A stretch of 64,000 nt of DNA from 43-108 sp001915545 (lineage in GTDB: Bacteria; Bacteroidota; Bacteroidia; Bacteroidales; Bacteroidaceae), in the NCBI GenBank assembly GCA_902491215.1, contig CABUGV010000018.1, positions 1 through 64,000 on the forward strand, written 5' to 3'. Made by a program: the position numbers and the translations under genes. The notes beneath the pieces are model-generated. The model made no database searches. It worked only from the letters and a program-made list of their open reading frames with translations, and was not told where the DNA came from. Shown piece by piece: positions 16,349 through 26,090 of the stretch. Every line of letters begins with the position of its first letter. Within the stretch, counting starts at the first letter, position 1.

Positions 16349-18201
16349 TTCTTTATATTGTTCTCCATCTTGCTGATTATAGCGACTGCGTCTTCATAAG
16401 TCTTATCCATAGTTTCTATGGCATCTCCTGGTGCATAACGTGCAAATTCGCAGTCATTCAGAACCTTTATGAACTCTTCGGTAAGAGCTTTATCGACACC
16501 ATGCTCATCGAGTCTCATGGCCACGTTGTCCTTGTTGAGATGCTCTTGTGGAATATTAAGCTTGTCGCTTATGTATCCCCAAAGAGTTCTGAGCACTTCA
16601 TCGTAGAATTCTCCCTGTTTCTTAGCACTGAGAAGCTGGGAAGCGTATTTCATACGTTTACCTGCAACCTTATTGGCCTTCTTGCCTCTCATCTTGGCGA
16701 TATTTGCATTGTCACGCATCTGCTTGCGTCCGAGCACAAGAATTACGACAAAAACAATCAACAATACTACATAAGCCAGAACATACATCCATGTTCCGAA
16801 GAATGGAGCACCGTTCTTGCTAAGTTTGACATCTCCAGTCTTGATATATCTGATATCTTCATTGAGTGTCTTGACATCTTCCTGACCTCCGGTGAAATCA
16901 GCTATAGCCTGACTCGCATTACCCTTGCCCTTCTCAACTGTAATTGCGTAAGGTTTGGTTGAAACGGTCTTGTATACATCAGCAGATGTATCAAAATAAA
17001 CAAAGTCGATTGCCGGTATAGTATATGTACCAGGACGTCTTGGAACAACAAGGTATTCAAACTGTCTTGTACCGGTCAATCCATTGCGGGTAATTGAAAA
17101 ATTATCATTTATCTTAGGATCATATACTTCAAAATCCTTAGGGAAATTCACTTTTGGTGTGCTGATAAGCTTCATGTTTCCCGTACCGCTGACATCAACC
17201 TTGAATGTCACAGCATCATTTGTCTTGAACTTATCTCCGCTTATGCTTGAAGATACGGAGAAGTGGCCGACTGCACCTGAGAAATTATCAGGTTTTGCAG
17301 GAAGCGGCGAAACGTGTATGACAATCTTCGGTGCAACGATTTTCTTCTTCAGCTCTATCAAACCGCTTGTACCGTTGAAGAAAGCATCTATTGGGTCGAT
17401 GTTTCTATTGATTTCCTGTACGATACCTTCAAAAGTCAATGCTGGTATGACAAGATCGCCAGATTGCTGAGGGAACAAAAGATACTGCGACCATACAACA
17501 GTCTGGTAGTTGCGTCCATTATATGATTCAAGAGAATATTTCTTGTTCCTAGGAAGCGGAAGTTCCTGAATCTGGAACCCGTTCAAACTAGGCAATTTAC
17601 CGTCAAGTTGGGTCAGGTTAACCAATGTATACAACTTGTACGTAAGCAATATAGCTTCCTGCTCATGAACTCGTGTGCGGCTGGCTTCTGCTGTTATGAA
17701 CAATTCATCGCGCGAAATATCGCTTGCCGAAGGATTGCTATTGCCGGACTGTGAACGTCTTCTACTTGAACCTGACTGCGAAGAAGACGCACCGCCTTGT
17801 CCCATAGGAAGGACTTTTATCTGAACACTGTTCGAACGTATAGTCTTGCCGTCAACAACAGCTGTGGCACTACCTAGTTTATATGTTCCTGGCTTCGAGC
17901 CGAGAATAACAAATGTATATGTTATGGAACTATTCCTTGAAGCTCGTCCATTTATGATCTGAACACCAGACTGTCTCATTGTTGAAGGACCGAATATCAC
18001 TTCGAATCCCTTGAAATCAGGTGCTTCGAAATTGCTAACATCATCTGTATTGACCGTAAACTGTACTCGGAACTGATCGCCAGCCTCTACAGCAGACGGT
18101 GCTTCTACCGTGATGCGTGCATTGTCTGCAAATGCAGTTGCAATTCCAATGAACATATAAACTGCAATAAGCACAATCTTCTTCATTGTCGCCGTATACA
18201 T
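16345..18201 (-). CDS. batD: Aerotolerance protein BatD
   Basis: The 618-residue protein has a signal peptide (MKKIVLIAVYMFIGIATAFA when the second ATG at 18186 is used; both starts are possible), a periplasmic portion of repeated BatD beta domains (about 25-440) with a Ser-rich linker near 135-155, a membrane helix (about 470-490; WMYVLAYVVLLIVFVVILVL) and a cytoplasmic helical tail (about 500-618). The large periplasmic part and the single late helix are typical of BatD. It lies between batC and batE. Function in the complex is presumably as a scaffold, by inference. Confidence 0.92.
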   Translation of the reverse strand: MYTATMKKIVLIAVYMFIGIATAFADNARITVEAPSAVEAGDQFRVQFTVNTDDVSNFEAPDFKGFEVIFGPSTMRQSGVQIINGRASRNSSITYTFVILGSKPGTYKLGSATAVVDGKTIRSNSVQIKVLPMGQGGASSSQSGSSRRRSQSGNSNPSASDISRDELFITAEASRTRVHEQEAILLTYKLYTLVNLTQLDGKLPSLNGFQIQELPLPRNKKYSLESYNGRNYQTVVWSQYLLFPQQSGDLVIPALTFEGIVQEINRNIDPIDAFFNGTSGLIELKKKIVAPKIVIHVSPLPAKPDNFSGAVGHFSVSSSISGDKFKTNDAVTFKVDVSGTGNMKLISTPKVNFPKDFEVYDPKINDNFSITRNGLTGTRQFEYLVVPRRPGTYTIPAIDFVYFDTSADVYKTVSTKPYAITVEKGKGNASQAIADFTGGQEDVKTLNEDIRYIKTGDVKLSKNGAPFFGTWMYVLAYVVLLIVFVVILVLGRKQMRDNANIAKMRGKKANKVAGKRMKYASQLLSAKKQGEFYDEVLRTLWGYISDKLNIPQEHLNKDNVAMRLDEHGVDKALTEEFIKVLNDCEFARYAPGDAIETMDKTYEDAVAIISKMENNIKK

Positions 18202-18292
18202 ATCTAAAATTTTCTTTCTATTCTAGTTCATAATTAAAATCCGTGAAACGTCCGTTAACACAGTTCTGTCTCATCCAACGGGGCTCACATCA

Positions 18293-19039
18293 TTACCAAT
18301 CCTTTTCCAACTTGCGCGTACCAGCTTGTCCCTGACGCTTCTTTCTTTCATTGATTTTCTCCTGAACATTCTTTTCATCCTGCTGTGCAGAATTCAGAAG
18401 CTGTTCAGCAGCACTTTCGGACATGTTGCTTTCAGGGTTGTTCTTTTTCTGCTCATCATTCTTCTTCTGGTCATTCTGATTCTGAGCATTATTCTGGTTC
18501 TGTTCCTGCTTATCGTCCTTACCGTTTTTGTCTTTGTTTTGGTTGTCCTTATCATTGCCGTTACCAGAACCGGAACCTTTATTGTTTTGATTTTTCTTCA
18601 TCTCATGCAAAGCCTTTGCAAGATTGTACCTTGTTTCATTGTCATAAGGATTGCATCTCAAGGAACTCTTGTAAAGCTGTACAGCCAAATCGTAGTTTTT
18701 CGAGGCATACTGCAAATTTCCCATATTATGGAAAAGCTTTGCCTTCTTGAGATTGTTTGCTCCCGACATCTTCACAGCATCATTATATCGTTCATAGGCA
18801 GTGGAGTCCTGTCCCTGCATAGCCAATGCATTGCCCAGATTATAATATGCTTCCATCGAAGGCTTCTTGTCGATGGCCTTCATATACATTGTTGCCGCCT
18901 TGCTGAATTGCCCTTGCTTGTAAAGACTATTTCCCATACGGATGCAATCGCGGTCGTTTGTCTGTGCCGAAACACATAAACCGACGAGCATATAAATATA
19001 AAACAGAATAAATCTTGCCCTATTCATTGCACTAAACAT
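18293..19039 (-). CDS. batC: Aerotolerance protein BatC (TPR)
   Basis: The 248-residue protein has a signal peptide (MNRARFILFYIYMLVGLC) and three TPR units (about 35-135; YYNLGNALAMQGQDSTAYERY, LFHNMGNLQYASKNYDLAVQLY, TRYNLAKALHEMKK). These are followed by a low-complexity Asn/Lys/Gln/Asp-rich tail (about 140-210) and a basic charged C-terminus (INERKKRQGQ). This is the BatC layout. The start may be the ATG at 19039 or 19027. Unlike its neighbours, it is separated from batD by about 90 bases. Confidence 0.9.
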   Translation of the reverse strand: MFSAMNRARFILFYIYMLVGLCVSAQTNDRDCIRMGNSLYKQGQFSKAATMYMKAIDKKPSMEAYYNLGNALAMQGQDSTAYERYNDAVKMSGANNLKKAKLFHNMGNLQYASKNYDLAVQLYKSSLRCNPYDNETRYNLAKALHEMKKNQNNKGSGSGNGNDKDNQNKDKNGKDDKQEQNQNNAQNQNDQKKNDEQKKNNPESNMSESAAEQLLNSAQQDEKNVQEKINERKKRQGQAGTRKLEKDW

Positions 19040-19046
19040 TTTTCAA

Positions 19047-20063
19047 TCAACGAAACAATTTGATGCCCTTAAACAAAGGATTATGCCTTTCCATTATGCA
19101 CATTTCCACAAGAAGGACAATAAACAATATTATTGCAACTGCAAAAAATTGCTCATCATACTCAGAATATAACGTTGACGATATTTCATCTTTCTGCATC
19201 TTTTCAATCTCTTTCGACAACAGGTTCTGTGCTTGTTCTGTCTGGTCAACATGTATATACACACCGTTGCCGGCCTTTGCTATAGATTTACCTATGCTCT
19301 CATTGAGACTGGTAGTTACAACATTTCCGGATGCATCAGTCTTATAACTGCCGTTTCCCATCGGTATAGGACCACCAGCAGATGTTCCTATAGAAAGCAC
19401 AAAGATGCGCACACCGCTTTCTGAAAGTTTCTTTGCCGCTTCCAATGCACCGTCTTCATTATCCTCAGCATCTGTAATAAGAATCAATGCATGACCGATA
19501 TTCTTATTCTTAGAGAAGCCACGGCTTGCCTGCTGAATGGCTGCGCTGATATCTGTTCCCTGCAAACTTATTGTTGATGGAGCCAACTGATCCAAAAACA
19601 TTTTTGCAGAAACATAATCAGATGTAACAGGAAGCAGTGTTATGGCATTTCCTGCAAAAGCTACCAATCCTATACGATCATTGTCAAACTGATCTATAAG
19701 CTTGCTCACCAGCATTTTGGCCTTGCTGAGTCGACTAGGTTTTATATCTTCGCACAGCATCGAATTCGACACGTCTACGGCAATTATAGTTTCAATACCT
19801 GTACGCTTGACTTCCTCATTTCGCGTGCCGAACTGCGGACGCGCAAGTATAAAGATTATCAGTCCCAACGAGAACATCATCAAAGCAAACTTAATATTAC
19901 GCCTTGAAGAAGAAACGTCAGGCATCAATCCGGCCAGAAGTGCCATATCGCCAAATTCCTTAAGACGACGCTTCATCTGGCGTCTCATAATCATGTACAC
20001 CAGAATAAAAATCGGAATAAGTATCAATAGATACAGATACTGTGGATTTGCAAATCTGAACAT
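19047..20063 (-). CDS. batB: Aerotolerance protein BatB (von Willebrand A domain)
   Basis: The 338-residue protein has two N-terminal membrane segments (about 7-25 and 57-75), a vWA domain (about 88-290) and a last membrane helix (about 305-325). The metal-site motif AVDVSNSM (DxSxS) with the downstream Thr (QGTDIS) and Asp (ITDAEDNEDG) is intact, so Mg2+-dependent protein binding is likely. It follows batA with 11 bases between them and precedes batC by 7 bases. Confidence 0.93.
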   Translation of the reverse strand: MFRFANPQYLYLLILIPIFILVYMIMRRQMKRRLKEFGDMALLAGLMPDVSSSRRNIKFALMMFSLGLIIFILARPQFGTRNEEVKRTGIETIIAVDVSNSMLCEDIKPSRLSKAKMLVSKLIDQFDNDRIGLVAFAGNAITLLPVTSDYVSAKMFLDQLAPSTISLQGTDISAAIQQASRGFSKNKNIGHALILITDAEDNEDGALEAAKKLSESGVRIFVLSIGTSAGGPIPMGNGSYKTDASGNVVTTSLNESIGKSIAKAGNGVYIHVDQTEQAQNLLSKEIEKMQKDEISSTLYSEYDEQFFAVAIILFIVLLVEMCIMERHNPLFKGIKLFR

Positions 20064-20074
20064 AACGTAATTTT

Positions 20075-21064
20075 TTATGGTAAGCGTTTAAGAACAACAA
20101 GTCTCATGAGCAACTCAAGCAAAAAGACTATCAATGCAGCCACGGCAAAAGGTTCATACAGTTCATTTCGCTTGCTGTACTGGGTTACATTGAATTTTGT
20201 TCTCTCCATCTTGTCGATTTCCCTATATATTTCCTCTAGCTCAGAATTCTTCTTTGCACGGAAATACTTTCCGCCAGTAAGTTCTGCAATATCGGTCATC
20301 GTTTTCTCATCAATCTCTGTAGGCATCATAACCGTACCTCCCGTAGGAAGCGGATACATGGCCATGCCGTTCTTTCCAATACCGACAGTGTATATTCTTA
20401 CCTTATTCTTCTTGGCTATTTCGGCTGCCGTCATTGGAGAAATGTTACCTCTATTGTTGACACCATCTGTAAGAAGTATAAGAACTTTGGACTTGGCCTT
20501 GCTGTCACGAAGTCTGATGAGGGAGTTCATTATTCCATCACCGATAGCTGTTCCATCCTCGAGGGTACCGTTGGCGGCCATCTGACAGTCAACAGTTTCA
20601 TAAAGACTCATGAGAATGCTATGGTCAATGGTCAAAGGACACTGCGTATATGCCTCACCGGCAAAAACCGTAAGACCGATATTGTCGTTCGGACGTGTCT
20701 CTATAAATCTTTTGGCAATTTCCTTCAATGCCTCCACTCTGTTAGGCTTGAAATCCTGCGCCAACATACTTGTAGAAACATCGACAGCCAACATCATGTC
20801 TATACCTTCAACATCCGTATTGCTCCATGTATTCTTGCTTTGCGGACGAGCCAAAATGATAACCACCAAAATCAGCAGTATAATCCTTAAAATGAAAGGA
20901 ACATGCATGAGATAAATCCTGAACGACTTAGGTACATATCTGTACTTCGCCGTCTCAGGCATCTTAAGTGCAGGCTGACTCTTCTTATATTTCAGCGCAT
21001 ACCACAAAATATATGGTATAATGACAGCCAGCAATGCAAAAAAATATGGATTCTTGAATATCAT
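20075..21064 (-). CDS. batA: Aerotolerance protein BatA (von Willebrand A domain)
   Basis: The 329-residue protein has the same layout as BatB: two membrane segments (about 8-25 and 55-75), a vWA domain (about 85-280) and a C-terminal helix (about 305-325). The metal site AVDVSTSM, the Thr in EDGTAIGDG and LLTDGVNNRG are all present. BatA and BatB are paralogues encoded side by side, as in other Bacteroidetes. Confidence 0.94.
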   Translation of the reverse strand: MIFKNPYFFALLAVIIPYILWYALKYKKSQPALKMPETAKYRYVPKSFRIYLMHVPFILRIILLILVVIILARPQSKNTWSNTDVEGIDMMLAVDVSTSMLAQDFKPNRVEALKEIAKRFIETRPNDNIGLTVFAGEAYTQCPLTIDHSILMSLYETVDCQMAANGTLEDGTAIGDGIMNSLIRLRDSKAKSKVLILLTDGVNNRGNISPMTAAEIAKKNKVRIYTVGIGKNGMAMYPLPTGGTVMMPTEIDEKTMTDIAELTGGKYFRAKKNSELEEIYREIDKMERTKFNVTQYSKRNELYEPFAVAALIVFLLELLMRLVVLKRLP

Positions 21065-21075
21065 CTTTCCGTCAT

Positions 21076-22158
21076 TTATAGATTAAGAAATATAATGCGG
21101 TATACCATGTAGGATATGACTCCTGCCAATGCGAGAGCCGCAACACCAATACAAATCCAGAAAATAATCTTTGCCATTCTTGAGCGCTTCTCAACCACAA
21201 CAATCTCCGTAGGCTGCGGCTGAGTTTCTTCTATCTTGGTCTGATTTATGTACTCTATAGCGCTTACAAGATTCCTGTCATTCTCATTGATGAGAGTGCT
21301 GTACTTGGCAAATTTCACCAAATCGGCAGTCTGGAAAAGCTCTCTAAGTTCGCTGATTGCTTGATCGTCATTGAACTCAGTAAGATGCTGTATTATTTCA
21401 AACGACGTCATCTCCATCGCATTGAATCCGTAACGCTCCTTAATGTAAGTACGAAGAGTGTCTGTAAGCTGGGTATAATACTCCTTTGAATCCTCTTTCT
21501 GCCAAATCTTCTCTTCCTTGATATGCTCAATCTTCTGCATAGCGGCCTTATGAGGAGCAAGATGCGGTTTGAGCTTTATTCTTCGGATAATAGGTTTGTT
21601 GTCCTTCAGACGTACTATCACATACAGCAACACGCCTGTAAGAATTACAACTATAATTGAAAGCCATACAAGAAGATCCCAATCGTCCCAACTGAAAGGA
21701 GGCGCCATTTCCGATTTCATTCCGAATATGCTGTCGGTATGAACTGTATCTATATCGAAAGTGATCACCTTGAGTGCCAAGCTCTTGGATTGATACTTAC
21801 GTCCATCAACATTCACCTGTACAGGCGGAATGTAATACAATGCTGTATCAAAAGATGTAATTATGTATTTCTTCGTAAGAAGTACACGACGTTCATCGTT
21901 GAGCAGGCTGGTATCAGGATCTGTACTTCTCAAAACCTCAACACCAGGAACAATATTCTGAAGAGAATCATATACAGGAAACTCCACTTTCTTTCCTTTG
22001 TCAGAACTTACTTCTACGACAATGCTTGTCTGCTCTCCGATGAATATTGCAGTTGAATCAATTTTAGCATCCACCGTTACCTGAGAAACAGCATCGCTCC
22101 ATCCTGCAAATACTGCCAGCAGGAAAAAAAGACTTAAAAATATGGTTCTGATATTCAT
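21076..22158 (-). CDS. BatD-like membrane protein of the Bat operon
   Basis: This 360-residue protein has a signal peptide (MNIRTIFLSLFFLLAVFAGW), a periplasmic beta domain (about 25-155; VTVDAKIDSTAIFIGEQTSI resembles BatD repeats), a membrane helix (about 165-185), a cytoplasmic helical domain (about 195-315) and a final helix (about 330-352). A gene of this sort regularly sits between the DUF58 and batA genes in Bacteroidetes and is usually left unnamed. Its helical domain resembles the tail of BatD. Presumably a member of the same complex. Confidence 0.8.
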   Translation of the reverse strand: MNIRTIFLSLFFLLAVFAGWSDAVSQVTVDAKIDSTAIFIGEQTSIVVEVSSDKGKKVEFPVYDSLQNIVPGVEVLRSTDPDTSLLNDERRVLLTKKYIITSFDTALYYIPPVQVNVDGRKYQSKSLALKVITFDIDTVHTDSIFGMKSEMAPPFSWDDWDLLVWLSIIVVILTGVLLYVIVRLKDNKPIIRRIKLKPHLAPHKAAMQKIEHIKEEKIWQKEDSKEYYTQLTDTLRTYIKERYGFNAMEMTSFEIIQHLTEFNDDQAISELRELFQTADLVKFAKYSTLINENDRNLVSAIEYINQTKIEETQPQPTEIVVVEKRSRMAKIIFWICIGVAALALAGVISYMVYRIIFLNL

Positions 22159-22161
22159 GAG

Positions 22162-23031
22162 CTAACTTCTCTTTTGAAAAAGGTTCATCAATGCCTTAAC
22201 ATAATCTTCGTCTGTGCGTACTGACACACTATCAATACTGCACTTGGCAAATACTCCCTTAAGATAAAGCTGGTACTTCACCCACCATTCATGATGAGCT
22301 CTTCTGACAGCCTTTGATGAAGTATCCACATAAATCTCTTCACCAGATTCTGCATCTCTCAGCTTCATTATTCCCACATCCGGAAGTTCCGCCATACGCT
22401 GATCATATACCTGAAGTGCCACGACGTCATGCTTTCTGTTCGCGATGGTAAGCTGCTGACTGAAATCCTTATTGTCCATGAAATCGCTCAAGACGAAAAC
22501 GGTGCATCTCTTCTTGATTGCATTAGTCATATACTCAACAGCCTGACCTATATCTGTACGCTCGCTTTCGGGCTTCAGATTAAGGAGTTCACGAATTATG
22601 AACAAAATATGTTTACGTCCCTTCTTTGGAGGAATGAATTTCTCAATCCTGTCGGAAAAGAATATAACACCAATCTTATCATTATTCTGTATAGCGGAAA
22701 AAGCAAGCGTTGCCGCAATTTCCGTCACCATCTCGCGCTTGGTTTGACGAACAGTTCCGAAATCAAGACTTCCGGACACGTCCACCATAAGCATTACCGT
22801 CAGTTCGCGTTCCTCTTCAAAAACCTTCACATATGGCTTGTTGAATCTGGCTGTGACATTCCAGTCAATGTCGCGCACATCATCCCCGTACTGGTATTCG
22901 CGAACCTCAGAAAAAGCCATACCTCGGCCCTTGAATGCAGAATGGTACTCTCCGGCAAATATATTGCTCGAGAGTCCACGGGTTTTGATTTCTATTTTAC
23001 GCACCTGACTTAACAGTTCTGCAGTATCCAT
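22162..23031 (-). CDS. DUF58 protein of the Bat operon
   Basis: The 289-residue cytoplasmic protein has the DUF58 core DVRDIDWNVTARFNKPYVK (about 63-81) and a vWA-like fold with MLMVDVSGSLDFG (about 91-103). The start at 23031 (MDTAELLSQVRKIEI) is chosen over the ATG at 23064, whose extra residues are atypical. DUF58 proteins accompany MoxR ATPases in this kind of operon, and the pair is thought to act as a chaperone and its adaptor. It lies between moxR and the BatD-like gene. Confidence 0.9.
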   Translation of the reverse strand: MDTAELLSQVRKIEIKTRGLSSNIFAGEYHSAFKGRGMAFSEVREYQYGDDVRDIDWNVTARFNKPYVKVFEEERELTVMLMVDVSGSLDFGTVRQTKREMVTEIAATLAFSAIQNNDKIGVIFFSDRIEKFIPPKKGRKHILFIIRELLNLKPESERTDIGQAVEYMTNAIKKRCTVFVLSDFMDNKDFSQQLTIANRKHDVVALQVYDQRMAELPDVGIMKLRDAESGEEIYVDTSSKAVRRAHHEWWVKYQLYLKGVFAKCSIDSVSVRTDEDYVKALMNLFQKRS

Positions 23032-23153
23032 ATATAATGTGAACTTTATTGAATGAAACAACAATTATAATCTATCGGACTATAAATATAGATAGCCCGA
23101 TAGTACCAAACAGGTATGCACATCAAAATGCAAATACCAATTTAGAAGCACAA

Positions 23154-24149
23154 TTAAGGCACTTCTACCTTATTCAATATCTTGCTGACGATTTCTTCTG
23201 ATGTAATGTTACCTGCTTCAGCCTCGTAAGTAAGTCCGATTCTGTGTCTGAGAACATCGTGAGCAACAGCTCTTACGTCTTCAGGTATCACATATCCACG
23301 ACGCTTGATGAAAGCATAAGCTCGTGAAGCAAGTGCAAGGTTGATTGAAGCACGAGGAGAACCACCGAAAGCGATAAGTCCGTTGAGTTCCTTAAGAGAA
23401 TACTTATCTGGATAACGTGTAGCAAACACAATATCAGCTATGTACTGCTCTATCTTTTCATCAAGATAAACCTGCTTGACAACTTCGCGTGCCTTTATAA
23501 TTTCATCGGTACCCATAATAGGCTTAACCTGAACTTTCTCGCCGGCAATATTCTGTCTGATAATTCTCTTTTCCTCTTCAAGTTTCGGATAATCAATGAT
23601 TACCTTGAGCATGAATCGGTCCACCTGTGCTTCAGGAAGCGGATAAGTACCCTCCTGTTCAATCGGGTTCTGAGTTGCAAGTACAAGGAACGGTTTCGGC
23701 AGATCAAAAGTTGTTGTGCTGATTGTCACCTGTCTTTCCTGCATGGCTTCAAGCAATGCACTCTGCACCTTTGCCGGTGCACGGTTTATCTCATCTGCCA
23801 ATACAAAGTTCGCAAAGACAGGTCCCTGCTTTGCGATAAACTTCTCGTCCTTCTGGCTATATATCATTGTACCGATTACGTCCGCCGGCAACAAGTCTGG
23901 AGTAAACTGGACTCTGCTGAATTTTGCATCGATCAACGAAGACAAAGTCTTGATTGCCAATGTTTTCGCCAATCCCGGCACACCTTCAAGCAACACATGT
24001 CCATCAGAAAGCAAACCTATCAGCAATGACTCAACAAGATGCTTCTGACCGACAATGATCTGATCCATACCTGTCATCAGGTTTGTAACGAAAGAACTCT
24101 GCCTTTCGATACGTTCGTTCAACTCACGAATATCTATAGCTTCTGCCAT
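23154..24149 (-). CDS. moxR: MoxR-family AAA+ ATPase
   Basis: The 331-residue AAA+ ATPase has Walker A LEGVPGLAKT (about 54-63), Walker B VLADEINRAPAKVQSALLEAM (about 118 onward), sensor residues in LATQNPIEQEGTYPLPEAQ and DRFMLKV. The C-terminal lid domain is present (about 255-330). MoxR ATPases are chaperones that insert metals or assemble complexes together with vWA proteins, as the downstream DUF58, BatA and BatB suggest. It is the first gene of a likely eight- or nine-gene Bat transcript. Confidence 0.95.
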   Translation of the reverse strand: MAEAIDIRELNERIERQSSFVTNLMTGMDQIIVGQKHLVESLLIGLLSDGHVLLEGVPGLAKTLAIKTLSSLIDAKFSRVQFTPDLLPADVIGTMIYSQKDEKFIAKQGPVFANFVLADEINRAPAKVQSALLEAMQERQVTISTTTFDLPKPFLVLATQNPIEQEGTYPLPEAQVDRFMLKVIIDYPKLEEEKRIIRQNIAGEKVQVKPIMGTDEIIKAREVVKQVYLDEKIEQYIADIVFATRYPDKYSLKELNGLIAFGGSPRASINLALASRAYAFIKRRGYVIPEDVRAVAHDVLRHRIGLTYEAEAGNITSEEIVSKILNKVEVP

Positions 24150-24181
24150 AATATGTATATTTATTTATGATTTTCTGGGCG

Positions 24182-24189
24182 CAAAAATA
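24182..24189 (-). promoter_or_regulatory. Likely -7 element of the Bat operon promoter
   Basis: On the minus strand TATTTTTG, followed by CG, lies 32 bases upstream of the moxR ATG. A clear -33 TTTG is not seen at the expected distance. Confidence 0.45.
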
Positions 24190-24335
24190 CCATTTTCGAT
24201 TAACAGTTGCCTTTAAAATTTATTAAAAAAGAAAACGCTTACTTTGATTTTAAGAGTATTTATATTCTGTTAGCCAGGCCATAAACATTCAGCAGACACA
24301 AGCCTGCAATAAGCATAGTTGCAAATTCAACATGC

Positions 24336-25754
24336 TCACGGCAGTTTTATTGTAGTGCCCACTGGAACATTATCTGGATTCTTGAATCTGTTGGCTTTTA
24401 TAATTGCATACACAGAATCTTTTGTTCCGTAGAACTTCTGCGACACCCTTGTCAATGATTCACCTTTCTTTATCACATATTCTGCAGGACGTGCAGGCTT
24501 AGCGTGCTCAGCCTTTGCTATAGAATCTGCAACAGCTTTAGCACGCAGGTTCTTCAAAGAATCCAGAACCTCTTGCTTGATTTTATCCTCAATCTTTGCA
24601 GAATCAGCTTTTGCAGTTTTAACCTTTGCACTATCTTGCACAATCTTTACAGGTTTGTTCTGCACTTTGGCAACAGTTTCTTCTTTCACTGCTGGTATCT
24701 GGGAAGAATTATTCCCATTTGCTACAAACATATATACAGCTATCGCTCCGGCAACAATCAATACTGCTATCACCGATGCAATAGCTACAATCTTATTATT
24801 ACGTTTCTTACCGTTCTTGTTGCTATCGTCATTCGAGACATAATCATCGTTGGATTCAGTCTTTACCGCAACATTATCTTCTTTCTGTTCTGTGTCCGCA
24901 TTCGGCAGAACATCAACATTCTCTACCGACGTCTGTACGCTAGCCGGAGCAAGATTGTTGACCAATCTATCAACAAGCTGTTCCAGTCTTACCATTTCTT
25001 CCCTAGCCTTCTGAGCCTCAAGAGCTGTTGCTTCAGCATATCCTCTAGCCTCTTCCAAACGACGCTTTGCATCCTCGATGCTCTCCGGAGTTGAAATAAT
25101 AAGATCTATATTTGAAAATTCATCAACTGGCCTTTCCTCGTATTCAGGCTCATCACTATTACTTGTATCTGAGTTTTCTCGAGGATCATCATTATTTTCA
25201 GGTTCAGGCTTTCCGTCAGCCTCATTATTTTCAACTGATTCCGAAGCTTCAGCAGTAGATTCCTCTGAAACTGCATTCGGTTCTGCCGAAGACACGTCTG
25301 CAACAGTTTCAGTAGAAACAACCATTTCAGTAACAGCTTCAAAAACAGAAGCCTCCTGAGCACTGTTTTCAACATCTGAAGCAATATCTTCATCACCAGA
25401 CTCATCAGAAACGACATCATCAACACCAGCCTGCTCCTCGTCAGCTTCAGCACCGTCATCAGAAACCGTTTCCGTGAAAAACAAATTGGCGGCATCGTCA
25501 GGAACAAAAGACACGCGCTTATGCCCTTGTATCACGAAACGCTCACCTGTTGCAACATTAACACTTTCCCTACTGCTGATGTCTACAAGCTTAAACGTTC
25601 CGAAACCTTTGATGCGCACTATTCCGTCCGCGTCAAGTCCCTCAATTATAACATTCCAGAATGCCTTGGAAAACGCATCTGCACTCTTTCTTGTCAAGCC
25701 GAGCTTATCGGCCATGGCGTCAGCAATCATCTGAACTGTAACCTTTGTACCCAT
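24336..25754 (-). CDS. HU-like DNA-binding domain fused to a membrane helix and LysM domain
   Basis: The ATG at 25754 (MGTKVTVQMIADAMADKLG) gives 472 residues. Residues 1-90 are an HU/IHF-type domain, with the DNA arm region in GFGTFKLVDISSRESVNVATG and the PxxD-like end (VSFVPDDAANLFF). Residues about 95-210 are highly acidic and Ser-rich and look disordered. Residues about 235-265 form a coiled coil (DAKRRLEEARGYAEATALEA). A single membrane helix follows at about 318-342, then an Ala/Lys-rich stalk and a LysM domain at about 425-470 (YVIKKGESLTRVSQKFYG). This would place DNA binding in the cytoplasm and peptidoglycan binding in the periplasm. It lies 9 bases after the stand-alone HU gene. 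Function is unknown; linking the nucleoid to the cell wall is a hypothesis. Confidence 0.88.
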   Translation of the reverse strand: MGTKVTVQMIADAMADKLGLTRKSADAFSKAFWNVIIEGLDADGIVRIKGFGTFKLVDISSRESVNVATGERFVIQGHKRVSFVPDDAANLFFTETVSDDGAEADEEQAGVDDVVSDESGDEDIASDVENSAQEASVFEAVTEMVVSTETVADVSSAEPNAVSEESTAEASESVENNEADGKPEPENNDDPRENSDTSNSDEPEYEERPVDEFSNIDLIISTPESIEDAKRRLEEARGYAEATALEAQKAREEMVRLEQLVDRLVNNLAPASVQTSVENVDVLPNADTEQKEDNVAVKTESNDDYVSNDDSNKNGKKRNNKIVAIASVIAVLIVAGAIAVYMFVANGNNSSQIPAVKEETVAKVQNKPVKIVQDSAKVKTAKADSAKIEDKIKQEVLDSLKNLRAKAVADSIAKAEHAKPARPAEYVIKKGESLTRVSQKFYGTKDSVYAIIKANRFKNPDNVPVGTTIKLP

Positions 25755-25763
25755 AAGCAATTA

Positions 25764-26039
25764 TCACTTGTTGAATTTTTCTTTAAGCACAGCGCTCTGA
25801 CGAAAATTAAGGACACGTCTGGAAGGTATAATAACCGTCTCTTTTGTCGTCGGATTATACATTTTCCTCTCAGCCTTAACCTTTGTATCAAAATTACCAA
25901 TTCCCTGCACAGATACGACATTGCCCTCAGCAACGGATTTCAGCAGTTCATTCAAATAAGTCTCCACCATTTCTTCCGTTTCTGGTTCATCCACTTCCAG
26001 TGTTTCCGACAATCTCTTAACAAAATCCTTATATTTCAT
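25764..26039 (-). CDS. HU-family DNA-binding protein
   Basis: The 91-residue protein is a single HU/IHF unit: a helical N-terminus (KDFVKRLSETLEVDEPETEEM), the turn VSVQGIGNFDTKVKAERKMYNPTT and a C-terminal RRVLNFRQSAVLKEK. It is divergent from canonical HU and probably has a specialised role. It is cotranscribed with the HU-LysM fusion gene (9 bases between) and lies 51 bases after rimO on the same strand. Confidence 0.9.
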   Translation of the reverse strand: MKYKDFVKRLSETLEVDEPETEEMVETYLNELLKSVAEGNVVSVQGIGNFDTKVKAERKMYNPTTKETVIIPSRRVLNFRQSAVLKEKFNK

Positions 26040-26090
26040 ATTTCAACTGTGCATTCGTTATATGGCATTCTTCTTATTAATTCTATATTC

